Shown here: one piece after another, positions 23,137-34,035 of the stretch
How positions within the stretch are numbered: position 1 is the stretch's first letter
Layout: each line of letters begins with the position of its first letter
Origin: Dinochytrium kinnereticum
Lineage: Eukaryota > Chytridiomycota > Chytridiomycetes > Chytridiales > Chytridiaceae
Reading direction: 5' to 3'
NCBI GenBank assembly: GCA_027604005.1
Contig: JADGJT010000016.1
Coordinates: 58,017-122,016 of the forward strand
Length of the DNA stretch: 64,000 nt
The notes under the pieces: model-generated
The model's database searches: none
The model's input: the letters and a program-made list of their open reading frames with translations, nothing else
What the model was told of the DNA's origin: nothing
Made by a program: the position numbers and the translations under genes

Positions 23137-25106
23137 CTAATACTTCTCACAAACATACTTTCTCGCAACACTCCCCGTCCACAACCCCTTCGCAAAAACA
23201 GCATCCTCAACCCCCTCCTTCATCCAACACTTCTTCCCATCCAACACCCAACTCCAACACAACCTCTTCCTTCCCCCAGCATCCACCCCAGAATACTCCC
23301 TACACATCTTCTCACACGCCTCAGGGCTTCCAACTTCCTTTCCGGACCCCTCCAACTCCTTCCCGGGACGATCGTGGTCGGAGAGTGGCCCCGAGGTGTG
23401 GAAGAAGTGGTTGAAGACATCGCTGTAGGTTGTGCCGTGGGTTGGGTGGTGGCGGTGAGAGGTTTGGTCGGTGGTGTACAGGTGTTGGATTTGGTGGGGG
23501 AGGAGATGGTGGAAGACGATAGGCTTTTTGCAGGGGTCATTGGGGAACTCATACTTTTCAAGAGAGGAGTAATGAGTGAGTAAAGTGGTTTGTTGTTGGG
23601 TTTGATAGTGCATTATTTATTGGGTGGCAGGGAAAAGGGGAAGGGGGAGGAATGTTTGGTTTTCTCAGGGGTTTGGTTCACTTACGTTTTTGTTGGGTGG
23701 ATCGCCTGAGAAACCCTCTGTGCCTTTCACGAGGATCTTGTGGTCTCGGAGGCAGAGAGCTGTTCGGATGTCTCCGGCTAATTATTTGTCGAAAGATACA
23801 ACGGAGGGTTAGCAATAAACTCGATAGATGTAAAGAAAAAAATCAACAAGGTCATGGAGCTGTAGGATGAGTAGAAAGCATATAGGGATGATTGGATGCA
23901 ATAAGGAGGTGATGGCAATAACATGAAAGTTCTGTAACTAGCGTCATTCAACGCCATAACACGCCTTCACAGACAAAAGGAGGCATCGTAAGCTCCCCAA
24001 CTAAAAAGAAACAGAGCCTCACCCCAGCAATCCTGATACTTGATGATGCACTTCTCAATACCTCCAACCATGGCCTTCAACGCACCCCTCGACATCAAAA
24101 TCCCCGACCCACCATGCGCAAACTCTGGTCCATCTCCAAAGTTATTCACCCCATCACACCCGGTAAACACGTTAGCGTTCCCCATGTAATGATTCTCCTC
24201 ATGATTCAACCCCTTGACAAGATCCAACAGATTATCCATGAACACGTAAGAGTCGTCATCAATCATCAGAAACCATTTTGCGTTTGGGTATTTGGCGTAC
24301 AGGAGTTGAAACCCAGGAAGATTTTTATGCGCGTCCAACTCCCATCCTCTTGTCCCGTCCACGTTTGCAATCACATCCGGGAGGGAGCGTCGCGCTTTTG
24401 ATGGGAGTGTTGCGGTGGTGTTTGTCATGTTGGCATTGACTTTTCCGCGCTCCTTCTCTTCAAGCAACCTTGCAGTGTGCTCATAGAGGCCAGAGTAAAC
24501 GTCTATAACGGGGTGAAAACCAATGTACTCGTTGGGACTGTCACCTATCACGATCTTGTGTTTGATGTGGGTCAAGAAGGTGATAAGTTGAACGCTGACT
24601 CGGGTCGCGGAAGTGTCTTGACCGGTTTTGAGCGCGATGGCGAAATCATCGAAACGCGTGTCGTTGGTTTGGTAGGGGCGGAGGGGTGGTGGGATCGGTC
24701 TTTTTTTTTTGTCGCGTTAATGGAATAATCAAGTGATGGGGTATGTGCATTACCTGATAGGCATCAGACCCAAAGCTTCCTCAACCTTACTTATCAACTT
24801 TTCAGTATCGGGTGCCGTCGTGTTTCCCTCCTTCTTCTTCTTCATGGCTCCCCATACCCTATTTCCCCAAGACCCTGGGATGGTCGCAGGGGCGGGTTCC
24901 ATCATCCTCCCCCCACTTTCGGCAGCTGACATGGTGTGTAAAACAACAGACGAGAAGAGGATTCCTGCGCCGACTGAGATGAGGATGAGAAACCTTAATC
25001 TTGAAGGAGAGATATGGATGGTGGAGGATGGGGAACCACGCGTTGGGGAGGCGGTGGTTGTTGGAGTTTGTGGCAAGAGAGGTTCTTTTGATGGAGATGG
25101 AGCCAT
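23137..25106 (-). CDS. fringe-like glycosyltransferase (GT31), type II membrane protein
   Basis: Four exons: 25106-24754, 24699-24023, 23777-23686 and 23553-23137, summing exactly to 512 residues. A cytosolic N-terminus with a Ser/Thr/Pro-rich stretch precedes one membrane anchor (RFLILISVGAGILFSSVVL), the topology of Golgi enzymes. The catalytic part has NDTRFDDFAIALKTG, ANVDGTRGWELDAHKNLPGF, the DxD metal site WFLMIDDDSYVF, then EFAHGGSGILMSRGAL and DCWGAGDIRTALCLRDH. Joining exons 3 and 4 gives PPNKNYEFPNDPCKKPIVFH, typical of fungal fringe-like proteins. The C-terminal 80 residues contain five Cys (ACEKMC ... LCWSWVLDGKKCW ... VCEKY), resembling a PAN/apple module. It probably transfers a hexose in the Golgi; donor and acceptor are unknown. 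The exon 2 acceptor is a run of ten A followed by G. Confidence 0.9.
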
Positions 25107-26209
25107 GGCTATTCCTTTTTTTGTTGTCTGCGGGAAACAGAATTGAAAGGAAGAAGGTCTCTGTGAGGTGTTATAGACGGCGGTTGGGACCAACCTATAG
25201 GTATCTTGAGATGACTGAAAGTGTGAAAATCTATCTGCACTATCTGTCAGTCGTTCGCTTTTTCAGAGCCTGGGGAGGAGGAGGTTGCTTGGTTTGCGGC
25301 CCATTGTCTTCTCCAGTGTTGAACCCAGATGTTGAAAAGAATGAATTCTGATTCCTCGGCGATAGGTGATTTGAGGGGTTTTCACGAGGAGAGAGGCGTT
25401 GATTTGAAGTGATTCTCTCTTTAACTGCAACGGTCTCGGCCCCGTTTTTAAGATTTCGTTTGTTCTCCCGAGTGAACAAGTGCGGGCCAGACCCTTTTCT
25501 TCATTCCGAGTGCGCGTTGATGAGTGGGAGGTGGTGATAATGGGGAATGGGGGGGCATCAATCACGATGAGGGGGAGCGCGTATGGCCGATTGTTGTGGT
25601 TGGTTGTGGTTGGAGGGAGGGCCAGCAGGTCTGGACGCGTTTCTTTCTGGCTGGAATTAAAAAATTAAAATAAATAATAAAAAATGAAATAAAATAAATA
25701 AAAAATAAATAATGTTGAAATCAAGATTGAAATCCGTGATACGCTGCCGCAGGAGCAGGGTAGTACAAAGCGGCAATTGCGGTCAGACGAATTGAGGCAG
25801 ACGGTGTTTGGCTTGTTTCAAGCTAAAAGATATTAATACTTTTGCTGTAAGAAAAGTAATTTATTATATTTATTGTTATTAATTATTATTGTTATTTCGC
25901 TTGAACACCCAAACAGCGTCCATCATCACCTGCTCCATTATTATTTCATTTATTTATTATTTATTAATTATTTATTAATTATTATGTCTGTGTTTATTCT
26001 TCTTCTTCCTTCTTTTATTTATCTGCTGCTGCTTTCCCACGCTCGCTCTCGCCCTTGACACCTCAGCAGCCATAACATACATACCCCTTCACCCTCCCGT
26101 CATTGCCACCAACGCACACCCTCCTCACATCCTCACAGCGACCGCATCCATCCCATCATCCATCCCATCATCCATCCCCATCGCATCGCATCGCATCCAT
26201 CGCTGAAGG
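25107..26209. promoter_or_regulatory. 1.1-kb divergent region with AT-rich blocks
   Basis: It separates the fringe-like gene (minus) from the S41 protease (plus) and should hold both promoters. Very AT-rich blocks lie at 25655-25720 and 25855-25990, the latter with TTATTTATTAATT-type repeats. I see no gene in it. Confidence 0.55.
26146..26202. repeat. CATC / CATCCC / GCATC microsatellite before the S41 gene
   Basis: Short imperfect repeats, CATCCATCCCAT followed by four GCATC units, end 8 bp before the chosen start codon at 26210. They probably lie in the 5' leader. Confidence 0.8.
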
Positions 26210-29200
26210 ATGCATGCCTTCTGTCCTCCTCACACACCCTCGCCCGCATCTGCTCAACACTCTGCATCTCCTTCAGCGTCATCTCCATCTCCTTCAGCAG
26301 CAGCATCATCATCATCATCATCTCCTCTGGCAAGGCTCTCTTCAAGCCGGGCGTATGCGCTGGTCGCTACCCTTTGCTGTCTATTCTGTAAGAAAACCTC
26401 ACGCTTCACTACACTTTGAGAACCATGCTTACTATCTCTTTAAACATCAACCAAACATCAAACAAACAAACAATTAAACGGTGCAGTCATCCTCCTCCCC
26501 TTGAATGCCTCTGCTCAACCTGCACAGACCGCTGATCCTTGCGCAGAGATTGCGACAAAGGATGTGGACGGACTCAACATTTTTGGGGCAGACCTGGCCA
26601 TGGCCTGTTACAACAGCTTCCCCATTGATCAGGCAAAGAAGCAGTCGCAGGTCGATGCTTTAAAATCCTATTTCAACCTGTGAGTGACTTGAAGAAAGCC
26701 CACCCTCAATCTTTGCATGGAATAATCTCTAACCCAACCCATCCTTCTTGTTTAGGTACGCCTATTTGGACATCTCAAAGGACACCAGCCCCCCTCTCTT
26801 CTTCTCAAATGTGGACATCATGGCCCGTCTCGACGACATTGCCGTCAACTCCTCCCTGCGCACCGAATTTCAATTCCACAGAGCAATCATGCAGACGGTC
26901 AAATCCCTTCACGACGCTCACGCTCAGTACCTTCCGAGATGCTTTCGAGATTTTGCATTCGTTCAACCTTTCATCGTGGCTCCAAAGTATCCCACTAGGG
27001 GTGCGAGACCCATCATGACGGTCAGAATGACCATTGTGGATCATTTTAGAAAGGAATTGCCGCAGCTTGCGAATGCGTTGACAAAGTTTTGGTTTCCGGC
27101 GGATTTGGCGTCTTTTGTGGGGCATCAGATTCTTACCATTGATGGGAAGGATGCAGTGGTATGCTGAAATTGAATTGGTTTTGTTTTTTGTTTTTTTTGT
27201 GTGTGAGTGGATATTAAGATCATTCTAACCTCATTCGCCTTCTCCCTCTCCTGCTCTTTTCTCTTCTTGCTGTTAGACCGCCGTCCAAGACTTTGCCGAT
27301 AGCAATATTGGCCAGTCCCGATCCCCCGAAACCCGCTTTAACGCCGCAACCCCCTCTTACTCTTGGACCTCAGCCGATAGGTTCACCACTCCCGGATTCG
27401 CAATCACCCAAACTCAATACTCACTCTTCCAAACCCCTCCAACCGATATTGGACGCACCATAAACTTTGTTCTTCGCAATCCTTTAACGGGGGAGATTGT
27501 CAATCTGGATGCTCCTTACGCGGTGTTGACGTCGGCAGCCTCATTTGCGAGCCTGACGAGGGGAGGTGGACAGGCTTTTTACAATGATTTCTGTGGACCG
27601 AACGCGCCGGTGAACCAACAGATCAACACTAATGATATCGTTCTGGATGAAGCCTTTCGGCTTAGACGGAGGCAGTTTGCTGGGACTGATGATGGCGATG
27701 ATGACGATGATGGTGATGTTGACGATGACGACGATGACGACGAAGATGATGCGCCACTTCAAGCTTCCCGTAGAAACACCAGCACATCAAACCTCTCCGC
27801 AGGTCTACCAACAATCCCAGGTCCACCCAAACAAAAAACCGTCCCACTCCGCCCAAAACAACCCTTGGGCCCGCCCATCGACCCCATCAATCCACCCGCC
27901 AAACTCCAACAACTCGTCGCAGAGGCGCTCAAAAAGGCTACTCCTGTTCCAGAATCCGACATTACGACGCGAGCGAAACTCTTCAAAGTTTCCCTTGTCG
28001 CGAACGAGGCGGGTGGGAAAGAGTCTGATGGCGTTGATCCACGACTCAAACAACCTTTGGCGGCTGATTCGGACGCCGCGTTCTTTCAATTGGATGACAA
28101 AACTGGGGTGTGGGTTTTACCCTCCTTCTCACCAAAGGATGAGAGTTTAGCAGGGATAAAACGATGGATAGACACTACCACCAACGGTTTGCTGCTTTTA
28201 GAGAGTCTAGGGGTGGAGCGACTCTTGATTGATGTCACGAACAACGGTGGAGGTTTGGTATGCGCTGGCCAAGCGTTTCTTCAGTTTCTCATGAGGACCA
28301 ACACAGTCCATTACCCACTTTACGATATGCGACTGACACCGACGATGGAGGCGCTGATGAGCAAGGCTTCGCAGGGCTCTGCAAGCGTTTTCTCGTTCCA
28401 GGGATTCACCCACCCAGAGTCTTTGAGGGCCATTCGGACTGCTGGGGAGTTGACGAACCCGGGGAGGGTGAGGGTGAGGGGGGGCAGTGAATCAAAGTAT
28501 TCGAATTTGTTTGGTATGGATTGTTCGAATGTTGTTGGACCTGTGATCAACCCTGAGAGTACGAAGCAGTTGGCGGTTAGTTAATTTTTTTGATGTTGTT
28601 TGTTTGTTTGTTTCTTTTTGTGTAGTGGTTGGATGTTAATTATTTGCTTTCCTTTTTTTTAATTTGCTTGCCGCTGTTCAGAGGGGTTGGGCGCCGGAAA
28701 ATATCGCGATTATCTCCAATGGTTTCTGTGGGTCAACCTGTGGGCAGTTTGTCCGGTGAGTCTTTTTCCCTCCCTATCCTCCTCTCCTTCAAAGAAAGAA
28801 AAAGAAAGAAAACCCAACCAAAACAATCATGACAATAACATTCCAACCCTAACCAAAACCAAACCCAACTCTTACCTCCAACCCTCACAGCGCTCTCCGC
28901 ACTTCCTTCAAAGTCCGTTCCTACACCTACGGCGGCTCAAGCGGCCAGGCCTTCCAACCTACCTCCTTTGAAGGCGGCGCAGTCCTTAGCTTCTCGGACC
29001 TCCTTAGCGGTTCGGACCCATCCATCCCACTCTCCCCTCGACCCTTCACATTTCCTGCAGTAGGCTCCATCGCTTACTTGCAAGCTTATTCGACAAAATC
29101 ATCCGACCCTGAGGTTCCTGCGGAGTTTATACGACAGAATGCGGATGCGCATTTCTTGATTGAGGATCATACGGATCCTATGGAGGTTTGGACCGTCGCG

Positions 29201-29812
29201 GGGGAGATGCTGAGGAGCGGATTTGGGGGGGTTGGGGGGGAGGCGGGGATTCAACCACAACCTCAACCGCAATCTCAGCCTCAACCTCAACCCTCTCAAC
29301 CCGAGCCTTTCCCGACTCAACCTCAACCCTCACAACCTGAGCCTTTCCCGACTCAACCTCAACCGATCCAACCACTCCCCGACTTCTCAATCTCGTCTCC
29401 TGTGTCTGCAATCCCTCAACCCCCATCATCTCCCGAGCCTATACCACCCTCTGAACCACCATCCCCAGCCGCGGTAACCTCCCGCCCACCTCCAGCCTTC
29501 ACCGTAACCCCAGACGTGATCCTCCCACCCGTCAAGATTGACCCCATCACGTCGCTACCGACCGTCGTGGTGTTTGCTGACCCCGGAACCAGCTTCAGCG
29601 CTCCTGGGTTGGTTGATGCGTCGAGTCGACTTGGGGTGAGTGGGACCTCGACGGCGACGATTACTGCGACGACGGGGGGTGTGGGGGGTTTGCAGACGAG
29701 TTTGGGGAGTGGGAATAAGATTGCTGCTTCTGCGGAGATTAGGGGGGTTGAGGGGGGCCGTGGGTGGGTTGTGGTCCTTGTGGGTGTTGTTGGGATTTTG
29801 GTTTTGGGGTGA
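26210..29812 (+). CDS. secreted S41-family serine protease with repetitive tail
   Basis: Six exons: 26210-26387, 26487-26679, 26756-27158, 27277-28575, 28682-28755 and 28891-29812. The frame sum gives 1,022 residues. Splicing exons 1 and 2 creates a hydrophobic stretch, ALVATLCCLFFILLPLNASA, as signal peptide or anchor after a Ser-rich leader. The N-terminal domain starts DPCAEIATKDV. The S41 core shows LLIDVTNNGGGLVCAGQ and the nucleophile loop IISNGFCGSTCGQF, where the Ser of GST is the expected catalytic residue. An acidic insert of nearly unbroken Asp (27682-27750) splits the protein. The tail holds QPQP and QPEPFPT repeats and ends in a hydrophobic stretch (WVVVLVGVVGILVLG), suggesting a GPI or membrane anchor. 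S41 proteases are often secreted and expanded in chytrids; its role here is inferred. Confidence 0.87.
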
Positions 29813-31528
29813 GAGAAGGAAGTTTGGTTGGATGTAAAAAGATTTTGGAGAGTGGGGGTACAACGCGGTATTTTCTGTTTTCTGGTTTGTGGTTTTGTTT
29901 GTTTTGTTTTTAAATCTTGTTTTTATCACGCACGACTTACGGTTTTCTTTTGTCTCGTTCCTTTTTTTTTTGTTGCATTTTTCTTTCTTTTCTTGTATTT
30001 GGATTGTAATCTTCTCACATTTTCAAGCATCTTTTCTTTCTTCTTCTTTTTCTATCATCGTTTCGTCTCATCCCCACTTTTTTCCTTTTAAACCCGTTTA
30101 CTTTTCTTTCCATTCTTTCAATCCTTTTCTTTTAATCCTCTTTTCCCCATCTTGTTCTGCATTTCTTTTTTTTTAGCCCATTTTTTCTTTTGGTTTGTCA
30201 TATCCTTTTCTCCTTTTTTTTCTCTCTTTACCTGTCTCTATTTCTTTTCGATACTTTTCTTTTTTCTTCTTTTTTTTGGGGGGTGGGCCTTGATGGTTTT
30301 CTTTTTTTTGGTGTTAATCTTATTGCTGTTCTTTTTCTTTTCGAGGTTCTTGTTTATTGTTTTTTGTCTTTTTATCTTCCTTTTTGTTTTTGATGAGTGT
30401 AGGTCTGGGTTTGTGATTGGTGTTTTGGACGATGATGCTAGTGGTGTTTGGTTTTTTTCTTGGGAAAGGATTCTTTTTTTTTTCTTCTTCTTTTTGTGAC
30501 GACTCCTTTACATAGACGGATGATGGATGGATCTTTTTTTTTTTCTATTGGAAGGGGGGTTAACCGTGAAAACTACACCACAACACGAAAAAAAAAATAT
30601 TTTAAAAAGCAAGCATACTCGTTGAGCCTTTTTGTGCTTTTTTAGGCTTACACTTAAATGTATTGTTCCCCCCCCCCTCCTCTCACAATACGATTTCTTT
30701 AACAACACGTTCCCGTCCTTCTCCAACTGTTTGCAAAGTAATGGATTACCGTTTTTCCAAACTCCACTCTCACGTCTCGTTACCCTTCCTCATGTTTCAT
30801 TATTAACAAAACAATTTATGTTTTGCAAGTTCTTTTTTTTTTCTTCTTGATGTGAAGCAGTGGTGTGGTGGGTTTGTGATGATGGGCTGTTTTGTGAATG
30901 AATGTTGCTTGGCGTGTTGGTTTCTGTGGTGTTTGTTTGGGTTTTTTGGGTGGTTTTGGGAAGCGAAACCAAAAAAAAAAAATTAAAGTTATGAAGTAAA
31001 TGGGGGGGGGGGTGGAGCTTGGCGGTTTCATGTGTTAATGAGGTGTGGGTCTCATCTCATCCTACACCTCACTCTTTTCTTTTCTTTTTATGGAGTGAGG
31101 CTTTTTTAGTACAAGGGTGTTCTTTACGTGTTGACTCAACTTCATTTCTTTTGTTCTTAACTTCTTTTTGTTCTTTTCTTTTCTTTTCTTCTATTGCTTT
31201 GATTATGGAAACTCAAAAACAATCAACATCAAATAATATTCTATATTCCTAGGTCAAAAAAAAAAAAAAAAAAGAAAGAAAGAAAATGAAAAGAAAGAAG
31301 CCACTTCAAAAAACAATCAAATGCTGAAGAAAGAAGACACGAGAGATCAAGACAGACATTAAAGAGAGCAGAAGAAAAAAAAAGTTACAGGAAAAAAACA
31401 TAAAAAACAACCTCTCAACAGCACTCAAAACGTTAAACAACACTTTACAACTTCCCCACTGTCCACCCCCAAAAAACGGAAAAAACAAAATCACCAAACA
31501 ATCAAACCAAACAAAAACAACCTCTTCA
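29813..31528. other. convergent intergenic spacer, T-rich then A-rich
   Basis: A second long tail-to-tail spacer. Plus is T-rich to about 30570, mixed in the middle, and A-rich from about 31250 to the R3H gene stop at 31529. It has C10 at 30667-30676, a G run near 31003 and an A run near 31257. No gene is recognised; frames in it are Phe-rich or Lys/Asn-rich. Confidence 0.65.
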
Positions 31529-33344
31529 TCACCCAAAAATGTACTCCACAAACGACACCTTTGGCAACTCATCCATCGGTGAAGCCCCGCCAAAGCCTCC
31601 CACCGTGGCCGGAAGAGGCTGAGGCGCGTCAGAAGCGGTCTCAGGGCACGTTGGTTTCTCGGAGATGTGGTCGGTGATGGGTTCGGAAGCTGGTTGGGGA
31701 GTAGGTTTGGAGGATAATGGGGAGGGGTAGATAAAGGTCACGCGGCGGCCCTGGGCGTCGTCTTCACCTATGAGGCGGTTTAAAATTTTGAGGTAGGGGT
31801 TAAGAAAATTGTGTGGGAGAAAGAGGTTGGAAAAGAAGAAGGCGTTGTGAAGAGAGCAGAAGGGGTCATTCGGGGAAATATGTAAAGCGAATAAAAAGAG
31901 CCTGAAAATCACACGTATAAGAAATAGACAAAAACACTCACTGTGCGAAAGCAACCCATAATACCGACACATTGTATGCACGATCAACCTCACAGAAGTA
32001 TCATGAATGACAAGCGACAGCCTCGTCTCACCCTCTACCAACTCCGGCTTTCCATCCATCGACGGCTCAGCATCCACCCAAACCCACAGGCCATCAACAG
32101 CAGGAGCCTTGAGGCTGATCCACTCATTTAAAGAAGACGACGACGATGAAACCGAAGTGCGGGGTTCCTCAACCCTATCCTCCGTCGTCGAGAATGACAA
32201 AACGCGCGGAATGGCGTCAAGCTCTTCATCATCAAACGAATCCAACGACGACCCCGTCGCAACGGAAACGTTTGACTTTTTAATGGGTGAAGGTGACCCA
32301 ACGTTCACCAAACCCTCATCTAAAGAGATCATCTCGACAAACGCTACAATCTCCTCCTCGAAACGAGAGATGGCCTCCTCAGAAACCCATCGAGCCCTCC
32401 TCAACTCCCTTCTCAAGCTACGATCGGATTTGGTCATGGCTTTCTCCCCCACACGGATTTCCGGAACAGGCTGGGGTCGGGGCGGGGTGACGTCGGTGGG
32501 GGGACTGAGGACTCGGCTTCGGAGTGATGGAGGGACAAGGGAGAAGACAGTCTTGGGACGGGGCATTGGGGGGCCAGGAAAGGCGTCTTTGGCTTTAAAG
32601 GGTTCGGCGGGATCGACCAGGGGGTGGTCGACAAAGTGGTCTTTTTTTTTTGTGGGAGGGTGGGGGTTAGAGCTGCAATAGGGGAGAATTGAGAAAGGGT
32701 CTCAAGCTTCTCGCTTAAAGTTGAGCTCCAACTTTGGATTGTCCCCACTATCCTTCCCATTAGGTTTGTGGTGACATGAGATATAAAACCACCACTATTT
32801 GCGATTGAAGACGCAGTATCAACACAGCCCTCATCCATGAAGCTCGACACGATGCGTTGTGGTTGAATGAAACGCTCAAACCCCGTCATGAAGTCCACCA
32901 GTCCCATTCAAGGTTCAACGGAGTTTTCGGGGATACGCAAAGGGGAAAGAGAGAATGACAACAAAAGCGAGAAACATGCAATCATACTGTTATCATAACG
33001 CTGCCTCCTCCTCGAGCCAATCTTCCCAATGAACAGTCGCCTGGCAAGTGAGTCCCTCTGAATCCAAGAAAACCTCTTCGCCTTCTTCTTCTTGGCCGAC
33101 GCATCCACCGACTCTGATTTATCGGCTTTGGTTTGACCGACGGGGAGCGGTCGAACTGGAACCGGAGCGTCCGGGTCGAGCGCGGGAAGGGTGACAACGG
33201 GAGAAGCAAATCCGAGAGTGGAGCCTCTGGTGGGCTGTCTGGATGGTCGTTGAGCAAAAACGGATCTCTCCAATGCAGCGAAGGTGGAGATTACCTGGTG
33301 TTGAATGTTGGGACTGGGACGGGATTCAATCCTCCGATGGCCAT
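31529..33344 (-). CDS. R3H-domain protein with R3H-associated N-terminal domain
   Basis: Related to R3HDM4-type proteins; R3H domains bind single-stranded nucleic acid. The model is 33344-33295, 33226-32988, 32640-31942 and 31767-31529, which sums exactly to 408 residues. It starts MAIGGLNPVPVPTFNT. The R3H-associated region has RRLFIGKIGSRRRQRYDNN, then HFVDHPLVDPAEPFKAKDAF across a splice whose acceptor is ten A plus G. The R3H motif is RLIVHTMCRYYGLLSHS (R-x3-H), followed after an intron by EDDAQGRRVTFIYPSP. The tail is Pro/Ser-rich and ends EYIFG. The first 68-nt intron is uncertain, because its content also reads as protein in another frame; a one-base indel near 33295 would be the alternative. 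Confidence 0.78.
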
Positions 33345-34035
33345 GGTTGTAGTTTCTAGCTCAGGTGGGTTGTGGGCGTTGTGGGTTCCTTAAGTGTGAT
33401 GCTGCATACATACCATCCACCAAGACCTCTGTTAGCAGGAAAACAACGAAGCGGATAGAAAGAACTCGGATCAAGGCAACTAACAGCGTGGATCTCCTGC
33501 GATGTTCGCCTTGGTCTGTCGAAACGATCTCTTTGCTGTTCAACGCAGTGTCTTGTCTCCCTCGGTCTTGCTTTGACAGTGTCTGCAGATGCCGTGGCTG
33601 ATTTGACTATCGACGCTCCTTGCCTCTGTCTCTTGCTTGTGCCTTGTTGTTGAGTTCGGCTGCAGCAGTCTGGTCTCTCGCTTGCGACGCAGCCTGTTTC
33701 GTTCAAGTCGACGGATGCGGTTGGGTGTTTTGGCGGCCTTCAAAAGCACTTGCAGCAGTGAAAACGATAAGGCTTATCCACCAATCAGCATGAACACGTG
33801 CACAGGAAAAAGAAGCGAGATTTTTGGCCAAGTCCGTTCGTCAACTCCCCTGTGGCCCAGTTGCTTTTGACGAAAGGCAGATGCGCAGAACGGATGGAGA
33901 CAGTTGATTCAGTGCAGCATTCATTCATTCATTCATTCATTGATTCATCACCGCTGGAAGGAAAAGTCCCTGCGTCTCAACTTTCCCCTTTTGCCGCTCT
34001 TTATTTGCTTCGGAAGATAACATTCACCCACGCTC
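33345..34035. other. intergenic region with ATTC microsatellite
   Basis: A 691-bp gap between two minus-strand genes, which must hold the R3H gene's promoter. A tetranucleotide run, ATTC x5 plus ATT, lies at 33919-33941, near the end of the upstream gene. Open frames are Ser/Arg/Cys-rich and unlike known proteins. Confidence 0.5.
33919..33941. repeat. (ATTC)n microsatellite
   Basis: Five perfect ATTC units plus ATT, then an imperfect GATTCATC. It lies about 100 bp past the stop of the unknown Ser-rich gene. Confidence 0.9.

Noticed and set aside
29889..30500. Hydrophobic Phe-rich frames suggesting membrane proteins
   Set aside because: They are T-tract artefacts downstream of the S41 gene.
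32007..32681. Plus-strand frame of 224 residues
   Set aside because: It is antisense to the R3H gene exon and Ser-rich by composition only.
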